The notes under the pieces were generated by a model. That model was not told where the DNA came from. It made no database searches and saw only the letters and a list, made by a program, of their open reading frames with translations. A program made the position numbers and the translations under genes. Source: an uncultured Erysipelotrichaceae bacterium (GTDB taxonomy: Bacteria > Bacillota_I > Bacilli_A > RFN20 > CAG-826). Taken from it: DNA of 9,916 nt. The stretch's first letter is position 1. Each line of letters begins with the position of its first letter. The stretch spans positions 1-9,916 of the forward strand of contig CACZNF010000042.1 of NCBI GenBank assembly GCA_902782395.1. The letters run 5' to 3'. This document shows positions 1 through 5,783 of this stretch, piece after piece.

Positions 1-1148
1 TTTCTTTGTGCTGACTTTTCTTAAATCTAATGTTTCTTTACTGTCTGCATCATATAAAGCGCCTTTCGCGGCTAACTCTCTAATTTGTTTCACATTGTGG
101 TGGAAGAAAGTCACAGGTTTATTCTTTTTAGGATTATGGAAGACGATATCCCCGCTATCTAAACGCACTAAACCCGCAATACCTTCAAGTAATTCTCTTT
201 GGCCATTGCCTGCGATACCGGCAATACCAAGAATTTCACCGCCTCTAGCGACGAAACTAACATCATCCAAGGCTTTCACGCCTTCTCTATTAGTGTAAGA
301 AAGCCCATTAATAAACAATCTATCGTGTGGATTTTTTACTGCAGGACGTTTAATGTTTAATTCAATTTTTCTACCGACCATTAATTCGGTAAGTTCTTTT
401 TCGTTTGTTTCTTTTGTGATGACTGTACCAGCGTATTCACCTTTTCTTAAAACGGAAACTCTATCTGAGATTTCTAAAACTTCATTCAACTTATGAGTAA
501 TGATAATAATGGACTTACCTTGGCATCAAGAATCAAAATATCAATACCCTTATAAAGAGCTTTAACGATTTCTAAAGTCTGCTTTTCGCTAACAGACATT
601 TCGTAAACCTTTTTATCAGGGTCCACTTCAAAGCCATATGTCTTACAAATTTTAATGATTTTGCGTTTTGCTTCTTCAAGATTATAGGACTTAGAATCTC
701 TAATTCTTTTGTTGTATTTTCTGAGTTCTTCTTTGGTAGGTTCTCTACCTTCTTCATCCCTAATCTTTTGCAATTTAAGATCTTGTTTGGCTCTAGTGGC
801 TTCTTCTTGTTTTTTGTAATCTTCTTTAGAAAGGCCTAAGATCACATTTTCTTTAGCGGTAAAAACATCCACTAACTTGAAGTGTTGGTGGATCATACCA
901 ATGTGGTAGTTATAGGCGTCTTTTGGTGAGTGGATGGAGGCTTCTTCGCCGTTAACAAATATTTGTCCTTCATCAGGATAATAAATACCAATAGCGGCGT
1001 TCATTAATGTTGTTTTACCGGAACCATTCTCGCCCAAAATAGCCAAAATTTCCCCCTTACGTAAATCGAGAGAAACATTTTTATTAGCAACCTTATTACC
1101 GAAGGATTTGCTAATGTTAACAAATTGTAGTGCGATGTTGTTTTCCAT
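1..1148 (-). pseudogene. ABC transporter ATPase of a BMP-family (nucleoside-type) importer, frame broken, 3' end off the window
   Basis: This is the cytoplasmic energy-coupling subunit of an importer with two fused ATPase domains (NupO/YufO/XylG-like, family length about 510 aa). From ATG 1148 the first frame gives Walker A GENGSGKT (residues 39-46), Q-loop Q88 in IHQHF, signature MSVSE (184-188, with Ser where LSGGQ-type motifs have the second Gly) and Walker B ILILD (204-208). A charged insertion, about residues 107-160, lies between Q-loop and signature. Right after ILILD the frame shifts and stops with TGA at 486. A second frame opens at 519 with GKSIIIITHKL, the H-loop, and stays open for 173 codons to base 1; it contains the degenerate second-domain site GIAGIAGNGQ. 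About 25 residues expected between D208 and GKS (catalytic Glu, D-loop) are absent. It follows the BMP lipoprotein gene on the same strand. Either a true deletion/frameshift or an assembly error; family assignment is firm. Confidence 0.85.
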
Positions 1149-1190
1149 AAAAAATAAGGGGGTTTGGCCGTCGGTTAAACAGCCAAACCC
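1149..1190 (-). terminator. Intercistronic hairpin with T-run abutting the ATPase start codon
   Basis: Read on the minus strand, a perfect 9-bp stem GGGTTTGGC/GCCAAACCC (arms at 1182-1190 and 1160-1168, 13-nt loop) begins about 18 nt after the lipoprotein stop codon. It is followed by CCTTATTTTTT, which runs straight into the ATPase ATG (1146-1148). This is the form of an intrinsic terminator. Between two genes of one transporter it probably acts as a partial terminator or 3'-end stabiliser, giving more binding protein than ATPase. No Shine-Dalgarno sequence precedes the ATPase ATG. Confidence 0.7.
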
Positions 1191-1208
1191 ACTAAGTAAA
1201 TAAGTTAA

Positions 1209-2525
1209 TTAGAATTTTGTATCTAATAAGTTGATGCCATCAATCTTGACATCGAAGTAAGGAGCAGAACGGAATTTGGATTCTTGGAATTCACCGTTAG
1301 CAACGACTTCTGTATCTGGTGTGTAGTTTTCATCTGTATCGACATCAGCCATATAGGAAGTTAAATGACCATTGGCGTCGACTTTAGCAGCAGTATTAAC
1401 ACCGAAATCACCTTCTTGGCCTGATGGTGGGACGATGGTGACTGTGAATTTGCTTGTATCGAAAACTTTTAAGGAACCATCAGCGAGTTGTTTCTTAACG
1501 TTGTTAACGTAATCCGCTGTTTCGGCTGTGGAGGCTTTCTTACCTAAGTCAGAAATTAAGACTGAACCATCTTTTCTGTCGCCTGTGGTATCAAAGCCCA
1601 TAGCTTCACCACCGGAAACGGATTCAACCATCTTAACGAAGTATGGAGCCCAGTTAATTCTGGAGTTGATTAAGTATGTCTTTGGAGCGCTTTCTTCAGT
1701 GGAGCCGTTATAGGAAACGTTTGGAATACCATTTTGTTCACAAGCGGTTGGAGCACCTAAAGAGTCAGCGTGTTGGGAAATAAGGACTGCACCTTTTTCT
1801 TTTAATTTAAGAGCACCGTTCTTTTCATCGGTTTCATTGTACCAGGAACCAGTGAATGTAACGTCCATTGTGACATCGGAAACGATGGATTTAACGCCGA
1901 GGTACCAAGCGGTATAACCGGAGATAACTTCAGCATATGTGAAGGCGCCGATGTAACCAACTTTGGAAGCAACATTAGCGTCTTTGGCTTTCATATCTTT
2001 TAATTTGAGGCCAGCAACAACACCAGCTAAATAACGACCTTCATAAATGGAAGCGAAGCCATTGTGGAAGTTGGCTAATTTTTCGCTGTGGGCTTTTGTA
2101 CCTGTAGCGTGGTGGAATTGAACATTTGGGAATTGTCTAGCGGCTTGGATCATGTAGTCTTCGTGACCGAAAGAATCAGCGAAGATAACGTTACAGCCAG
2201 CATTGACCATTTCAGCACAAGCATCATAGCAAGTATTGTCTTCACCAATACCGGTTCTGACTAAGACTTGTTCTTTGCTTAATCCTAATGCGACTCTTGC
2301 TTCTTCCATTGAATCGATAAAGTTCTTGTCATATGTTGAGTTAGTGTCGTGTAAGCAGATTAAACCAACTTTAACTTTGGAAAAATCTAAGCTCTTGTTG
2401 ATTTTTAACTCATAAGTATCGCCTGTTTTGATGTTGTAAGCAGCGGCAGCAGCTTGTTGACCACATGCGGACATTGCGCCGACAGCAACGAGGGCGAGTA
2501 ATGACAATTTAAAATTTGCTTTCAT
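1209..2525 (-). CDS. BMP-family substrate-binding lipoprotein of an ABC importer (probably nucleosides)
   Basis: A 438-aa extracytoplasmic binding protein of the Bmp/Med/PnrA family, whose characterised members bind purine or other nucleosides. The N-terminus is a lipoprotein signal (MKANFK, hydrophobic stretch, MSAC with the lipidated Cys at 21). Family features run in order: VKVGLICLHD (51-60), the STYDKNF ligand-loop region (about 63-69), a FADSFGHEDY segment, the YEGRYLAGVVAG helix, VGYIGAF, TGSWYNE and ISQHADS. The protein is longer than the usual 340-370 aa and ends in a Thr/Asp-rich tail with no recognised domain. The ATG at 2525 has a strong site, AAGGAGGAG, upstream. It has its own promoter and a structured leader, and the ATPase follows. 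The permease genes expected after the ATPase would lie beyond the left edge. Nucleoside specificity is inferred from the family and from the neighbouring salvage genes; riboflavin or another ligand is possible. Confidence 0.9.
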   Translation of the reverse strand: MKANFKLSLLALVAVGAMSACGQQAAAAAYNIKTGDTYELKINKSLDFSKVKVGLICLHDTNSTYDKNFIDSMEEARVALGLSKEQVLVRTGIGEDNTCYDACAEMVNAGCNVIFADSFGHEDYMIQAARQFPNVQFHHATGTKAHSEKLANFHNGFASIYEGRYLAGVVAGLKLKDMKAKDANVASKVGYIGAFTYAEVISGYTAWYLGVKSIVSDVTMDVTFTGSWYNETDEKNGALKLKEKGAVLISQHADSLGAPTACEQNGIPNVSYNGSTEESAPKTYLINSRINWAPYFVKMVESVSGGEAMGFDTTGDRKDGSVLISDLGKKASTAETADYVNNVKKQLADGSLKVFDTSKFTVTIVPPSGQEGDFGVNTAAKVDANGHLTSYMADVDTDENYTPDTEVVANGEFQESKFRSAPYFDVKIDGINLLDTKF

Positions 2526-2551
2526 TTTTGTTTTTCTCCTCCTTAATCTTC

Positions 2552-2589
2552 TAAAAAATAAAAATGAGCTTCCTATAATTGGAAGCCTC
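2552..2589 (-). terminator. Terminator-like hairpin in the leader of the BMP lipoprotein gene
   Basis: On the minus strand GAGGCTTCC (2589-2581) pairs with GGAAGCTC (2573-2566) around the loop AATTATA, with one bulged G, and is followed by ATTTTTATTTTTT. It lies between the predicted promoter (-10 at 2656-2661) and the gene's ribosome binding site (2536-2544). It therefore cannot end an upstream gene; apt has its own terminator further up. This suggests premature termination as a control point for the transporter. Confidence 0.6.
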
Positions 2590-2648
2590 TACCTTAAATC
2601 AACGGCGAAACATACGAACGATTATTTCGCAAACGGATTTGATTCGTA
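2590..2648 (-). promoter_or_regulatory. Candidate structured leader RNA (cis-regulatory, class not recognised)
   Basis: Between the predicted transcription start and the leader terminator, the minus strand can fold as a 7-bp closing stem GAATCAA/TTGATTT (2645-2639 with 2602-2596, one G-U) enclosing a 6-bp stem GCGAAA/TTTCGC (2630-2625 with 2610-2605) with a 14-nt loop and an asymmetric internal loop. A competing pairing TACGAA/TTCGTA (2648-2643 with 2618-2613) would exclude the closing stem. Mutually exclusive stems before a terminator are the layout of a riboswitch or protein-controlled attenuator. It does not match the purine riboswitch consensus (no GGATATGG loop or TTTCTACC joining segment in the right places). 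The function is inferred. Confidence 0.35.
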
Positions 2649-2650
2649 GT

Positions 2651-2670
2651 GCTACATTATACGGTGTAGC
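2651..2670 (-). promoter_or_regulatory. Promoter -10 of the BMP gene inside an inverted repeat
   Basis: A perfect TATAAT on the minus strand (2661-2656) puts transcription start near 2648-2650. No good -35 lies at 16-18 bp; TGGGTT at 17 bp is poor, so an activator or a weak promoter is possible. The -10 sits inside a perfect 6-bp inverted repeat GCTACA(N8)TGTAGC at 2651-2670, which could be a repressor operator. Repeats of this size also occur by chance. Confidence 0.45.
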
Positions 2671-2710
2671 GTAGAGACAACCCACCAATTAGCAAAAAAT
2701 GAAGAAAAAA

Positions 2711-2759
2711 TAAAAAAACCTCGCACATATTAATTAAAATTAAAGATTTACGTGCGAGG
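2711..2759 (-). terminator. Intrinsic terminator of apt
   Basis: On the minus strand CCTCGCAC (2759-2752) pairs perfectly with GTGCGAGG (2726-2719) across a 25-nt AT-rich loop, followed by seven T residues and then ATTTTTTC. It starts 14 nt after the apt stop codon and separates apt from the downstream BMP transcript. Confidence 0.85.
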
Positions 2760-2773
2760 ATATTTTTGCTTGA

Positions 2774-3325
2774 TTAGTAAGCTTCGACAGGAACGATGGA
2801 AATAACTGGGTATTTTTTGAGGAGTTCTCTGCCCTTGAGTGGGGTGAGTTCAATGTAGAACATAACTCCCGCGACTTGAGCGCCGCTTCTTTCCACTAAT
2901 TCGCATAATGCTTTCGCGGAACCACCTGTCGCTAATAAGTCGTCAACGACTAATACTTTATCACCTGGTTGAATAGAACCTTCACTAATGACCAATGTCG
3001 CTGTGCCATATTCTAAGTTATAAGAAACACAGTTACCTGGTCTTGGAAGTTTGCCTGGTTTTCTAGCCATGACCACACCCTTCTTTGTTAATAAGCCTAA
3101 TGTTGGACCAAAGAGGAAACCTCTAGCTTCTGGGCAAACGATTTTATCGTATTGGATGTTACTATTCTTTAATTCTTCAACCATCACATCGAACACTAAT
3201 TGGAGATATTCTGGATCTTCAAATACTGGAACGATATCTTTGAAGATAATGCCTGGTTTTGGAAAACCAGGAACATCTTTAATATGTTTAACGGATTCCG
3301 AAATCACTAGTTCTTTTTTGGTCAT
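2774..3325 (-). CDS. apt: Adenine phosphoribosyltransferase
   Basis: This cytoplasmic enzyme converts adenine and PRPP to AMP and pyrophosphate. The 183-aa product has the length of the E. coli enzyme. The type I phosphoribosyltransferase PRPP motif is at 124-139 (VLVVDDLLATGGSAKA). Apt-specific segments are DVPGFPKPGIIFKD (17-30), PEARGFLFGP (65-74) and the flexible-loop region ARKPGKLP (87-94). I chose ATG 3325 because GAGGT lies 7 nt upstream. An in-frame ATG at 3355 would add 10 residues with no family counterpart and falls at the predicted transcription start. Apt is monocistronic, with its own promoter and terminator, and is divergent from uraA-upp-prs; Prs on the other side makes its co-substrate. 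No relA gene follows, unlike in many Bacillota. Confidence 0.95.
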   Translation of the reverse strand: MTKKELVISESVKHIKDVPGFPKPGIIFKDIVPVFEDPEYLQLVFDVMVEELKNSNIQYDKIVCPEARGFLFGPTLGLLTKKGVVMARKPGKLPRPGNCVSYNLEYGTATLVISEGSIQPGDKVLVVDDLLATGGSAKALCELVERSGAQVAGVMFYIELTPLKGRELLKKYPVISIVPVEAY

Positions 3326-3360
3326 AATTAGTACCTCAATATTTAAGAAAGACAAACATT

Positions 3361-3389
3361 ATTCTAACGCAGTGGTGGCTTTTTCTCAA
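3361..3389 (-). promoter_or_regulatory. Predicted sigma-A-type promoter of apt
   Basis: On the minus strand TTGAGA (3389-3384), 17 bp, then TAGAAT (3366-3361). Start of transcription would be near 3354, leaving a short leader of about 28 nt with the GAGGT site. This supports the start codon at 3325. Confidence 0.6.
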
Positions 3390-3470
3390 CGTGTTTGAAG
3401 TGATTTTTTAGACAATCTTTTGACAAAATATACGATTCTGTTTGAGGGCTAAAATTTTCTGAAAAAATAG

Positions 3471-3499
3471 TTTGCAATATCATGTGTATGTGATAAAGT
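3471..3499 (+). promoter_or_regulatory. Predicted promoter of the uraA-upp-prs unit
   Basis: TTTGCA (3471-3476), a 17-bp spacer, then TAAAGT (3494-3499) preceded by TGA, which gives an extended -10 (TGnTAAAGT). Transcription would start near 3506 and make a leader of about 155 nt before uraA. A perfect TTGACA at 3420-3425 has no -10 at a usable distance. Confidence 0.5.
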
Positions 3500-3517
3500 T
3501 TTAGGCAAAGGATTCCT

Positions 3518-3613
3518 ATGAAGAGACGAATTAGAAAGTGTAAGAGCCCATCCATCTTAGGGGGTTTCTTCCCTCAAAATTCCCTCCCATTCGCTATTCC
3601 TGTCTGTTTGTAG
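3518..3613 (+). CDS. Candidate leader peptide of the uraA attenuator (31 aa)
   Basis: A short open frame starts at ATG 3518, 5 nt after AAAGGA (3507-3512), and ends at TAG 3611-3613. The product starts with basic residues (MKRRIRKCK) and then turns hydrophobic and Pro-rich, ending PVCL; I recognise no family. Its last codons cover a pyrimidine-rich stretch and its stop codon overlaps the base of the terminator stem, so a ribosome finishing the peptide would cover the 5' arm. That is the geometry of leader-peptide attenuation such as E. coli pyrBI, where the peptide sequence itself does not matter. If transcription starts near 3506, the ribosome site lies at the very 5' end of the RNA. An open frame of this length can arise by chance, so this rests on placement. 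Confidence 0.4.
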   Translation: MKRRIRKCKSPSILGGFFPQNSLPFAIPVCL

Positions 3614-3641
3614 TCACCCCTGTTGTCGGGTGATTTTTTTT
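3612..3641 (+). terminator. Attenuator terminator in the uraA leader
   Basis: TCACCC (3614-3619) pairs with GGGTGA (3628-3633), extendable by a G-U and an A-U pair from 3612-3613, with the loop CTGTTGTC and then eight T residues (3634-3641). It ends only a few bases before the uraA ribosome site AAAGGAG (3647-3653) and downstream of the only good promoter, so it must work as a conditional terminator. TAGGGG at 3558-3563 could pair with CCCCTG at 3617-3622 as a weak antiterminator. Confidence 0.8.
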
Positions 3642-3660
3642 GCGCGAAAGGAGAAACATT

Positions 3661-5037
3661 ATGTCGGCAAACAAACTTATCTTCGAAGTTAATGGCAGAC
3701 CAAGCTTTGGCAAGTTATTAATCTTCGCATTCCAACAAGTCTTAGCCGTTCTTGCGGCGACAATTTTGGTTCCAACTATTATTGGATTACCAGTTCAAAT
3801 TCCTGCAGCCATCTTAGGTGCTGGCTTAGGTACAATCGTTTATTTACTTTTCACAAGATTCAAATCACCAGTCGTGATTTCCAGCTCATTCGCTTTCTTA
3901 GGCGCTTTGAGTAACGCAGTTGCCTTTGGTTACATGGGCATCTTACTCGGCGGTTTATTCGCTGGTGCTGTCTACGTTGTTATTGCACTCATCGTTAAAT
4001 TCGTGGGCACACGTTGGGTTGAAAAACTCATGCCTCCAGTGATCATTGGTCCAACAGTTGCTTTAATCGGTCTTTCCCTAGCCGGTAACGCTACTGCGGA
4101 TATGGTTACAGCCACTGCTGCTGGTCAAAGCTATAACTTAATCGCTTTACTCTGTAGATTAATTCCATTCATTCTTGGTATCCTCGCTGGTTACGTTGTT
4201 GCTTCTATCTTCACCGTTATTGGCAACCTCGCTAACATCGACTACTTCAAGATCATTGACTGGAGCCCATTAATCAATAACTTCAAAAACATCACAGTTG
4301 AATCCTTCGTTACATATCCAAGATTCTCATTAATCGGTGGTATTAAAGAATTAGCCGATGGTGCTGTCAGTGAAGAAATCCTTGCTGTTAACCCAGAAGC
4401 ACACGTCATCACAGGTATGGGTGTCCTCGAAGTTGCCTTAGCCTTCGTCCCAGTTGCCTTTGTGACATTCGCTGAACACATTGCTGACCACAAGAACTTA
4501 AGTTCCATCGTCAATCAAAACTTACTCGAAGAACCAGGCTTACACAGAACATTACTCGGTGATGGTGTTGGCTCCATGGTTGGTACAGTCTTCGGTATCT
4601 GCCCAAATACAACATATGGTGAATCCGTTGGTTGTGTCGCTATTACAAAGAACGCTTCCGTTAGAACAATCTTCGCTGCTGCTTGCATGCTCGTCGTCTT
4701 ATCATTCATCACTCCATTAACCGCTGCTTTAAGAACAATTCCTAACTGCGTCATGGGTGGTGTCTGCTTAACTCTCTACGGTTTCATCGCAGTTTCTGGC
4801 TTCAAGATGTTCCAACAAGTCGATCTCAACAAGAGCAAAAACTTATTCATCGTTGCCGCAATCCTCATTTCCGGTATCGGTGGTTTGGCTTTACAAATCC
4901 CATATCGCGTCGCAGGAGATGGCACAATTCTTAACGCAATTACAATTACCTCTATCGCAACTGCGTTGATTTTAGGTATTATTACTATGGTGGTAACAAA
5001 CGCTATTGAAAAGCGTAATGCCCCAGAAGAAGAATAA
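3661..5037 (+). CDS. uraA: Uracil permease, NCS2 family
   Basis: An integral membrane uracil:proton symporter of the UraA/PyrP type, 458 aa, hydrophobic almost throughout, consistent with the 14-segment UraA fold. Family marks are QQVLAVLAATILVP (25-38), the substrate-site segment AEHIADHKNL (271-280; E272 matches E241 of E. coli UraA), GDGVGSMVGT (300-309) and NTTYGESVGCVAITK (316-330; E321 matches E290). The NCS2 signature normally reads [QEP]-N-x-G-x4-T; here it is ESVG, with Ser for Asn. ATG 3661 is chosen for AAAGGAG upstream; a TTG start at 3640 would lie in the terminator T-run. Upp starts 15 nt after the stop, which supports uracil over xanthine as substrate. Codons are rich in C-ending forms (ATC, TTC), suggesting strong expression. 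Control is likely through the leader attenuator. Confidence 0.93.
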   Translation: MSANKLIFEVNGRPSFGKLLIFAFQQVLAVLAATILVPTIIGLPVQIPAAILGAGLGTIVYLLFTRFKSPVVISSSFAFLGALSNAVAFGYMGILLGGLFAGAVYVVIALIVKFVGTRWVEKLMPPVIIGPTVALIGLSLAGNATADMVTATAAGQSYNLIALLCRLIPFILGILAGYVVASIFTVIGNLANIDYFKIIDWSPLINNFKNITVESFVTYPRFSLIGGIKELADGAVSEEILAVNPEAHVITGMGVLEVALAFVPVAFVTFAEHIADHKNLSSIVNQNLLEEPGLHRTLLGDGVGSMVGTVFGICPNTTYGESVGCVAITKNASVRTIFAAACMLVVLSFITPLTAALRTIPNCVMGGVCLTLYGFIAVSGFKMFQQVDLNKSKNLFIVAAILISGIGGLALQIPYRVAGDGTILNAITITSIATALILGIITMVVTNAIEKRNAPEEE

Positions 5038-5052
5038 GTTGAGGAATAGATA

Positions 5053-5727
5053 ATGGCTTTTGAAAATTATCCAACAGTCCATATTCTTGACCATCCATTG
5101 ATCAAGCACAAAATTACAAAGCTTAGAGATAAGACAACTAAAACCAGTGAATTCAAGATGCTCGTCAAAGAGATATCCGTTTTGGAAGGATATGAAGCAT
5201 TAAGAAACGCTGAAACTCAAATGGTGGAAATTGAAACACCAATTGAAAAGACAATTCAACCAGTTGTCAAACGTAAATCTCTCTGCTTCGTTCCAATTCT
5301 CCGTGCGGGATTAGGCATGGCCGATGGTATGCTTGATTTACTTCCTGGCTGTACATGTGGTCATATTGGTCTCTATCGTGATGAAGTCACAAAGAAACCA
5401 GTTGAGTACTACTGTAAATTACCAGCAGATATTTCAGAAAAAGATGTCTACTTAGTCGACCCAATGCTCGCTACAGGCGGCTCCGCTATTGATGCGGTGG
5501 GTATGCTCAGAAAGCATGGCGCTAAAAAGATTACCTTCGTCTGCATTATCGCTGCACCAGAAGGTGTGGAAGCATTTGTGAAGAAATATCCAGATATTCC
5601 AGTTTACATTGGTGCCCTTGACCGTTGCTTAAACGAAAATGCTTATATCTGCCCAGGCTTAGGTGACTGTGGTGATAGAACATTCGGCACAACAAACGGT
5701 ACAACCGAAGATAGACCTATTATTTAA
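5053..5727 (+). CDS. upp: Uracil phosphoribosyltransferase
   Basis: This cytoplasmic enzyme makes UMP from uracil and PRPP. The 224-aa product contains HPLIKHK (14-20), the VPILRAGLGM segment (80-89), the PRPP motif VDPMLATGGS (135-144) and the uracil-binding segment GLGDCGDR (202-209). The usual protein is about 208 aa and ends soon after FGT; this one has about 11 extra residues rich in Thr (from 214), plus a slightly longer N-terminus. GAGGA upstream of ATG 5053 is a good ribosome site, and only 15 nt separate it from uraA, so the two are cotranscribed: uptake followed at once by trapping as UMP. The PRPP comes from the next gene. Confidence 0.96.
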   Translation: MAFENYPTVHILDHPLIKHKITKLRDKTTKTSEFKMLVKEISVLEGYEALRNAETQMVEIETPIEKTIQPVVKRKSLCFVPILRAGLGMADGMLDLLPGCTCGHIGLYRDEVTKKPVEYYCKLPADISEKDVYLVDPMLATGGSAIDAVGMLRKHGAKKITFVCIIAAPEGVEAFVKKYPDIPVYIGALDRCLNENAYICPGLGDCGDRTFGTTNGTTEDRPII

Positions 5728-5783
5728 TTATTCAACTTATTGATCAGTAGAAATTCCTTTCAGTTGAAAGAGGGAAAGAAGAC

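Noticed and set aside
8..298. Plus-strand open frame of 96 codons at the left edge
   Set aside because: It lies antisense to the conserved second domain of the ABC ATPase and its product has no recognisable family features.
2566..2620. Purine riboswitch on the plus strand (TATAATTGG ... CCTCTACC)
   Set aside because: Only fragments resemble the consensus, the P2 and loop elements are missing between them, and no plus-strand gene follows.
2610..2648. PurR-like boxes (CGAA/TTCG elements) in the BMP leader
   Set aside because: Only the CGAA core matches, flanks deviate, and the spacing of the two half-sites does not fit the known paired PurBox arrangement.
3420..3455. Promoter from perfect TTGACA at 3420 and TAAAAT at 3450
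   Set aside because: The spacer is 24 bp, too long for a normal sigma-A promoter.
3364..3555. Minus-strand 63-codon frame between apt and uraA
   Set aside because: No ribosome site, no family, and it overlaps both predicted promoters and the uraA leader.
3541..3575. PyrR binding loop in the uraA leader
   Set aside because: GAGCCC...GGGGGTTT can form a hairpin but lacks the conserved AGUCCNGNGAGGYU-type sequence.
3640..3660. Longer start (TTG 3640) for uraA
   Set aside because: The TTG is at the end of the terminator T-run and the added residues would encode the ribosome binding site itself; ATG 3661 has AAAGGAG upstream.
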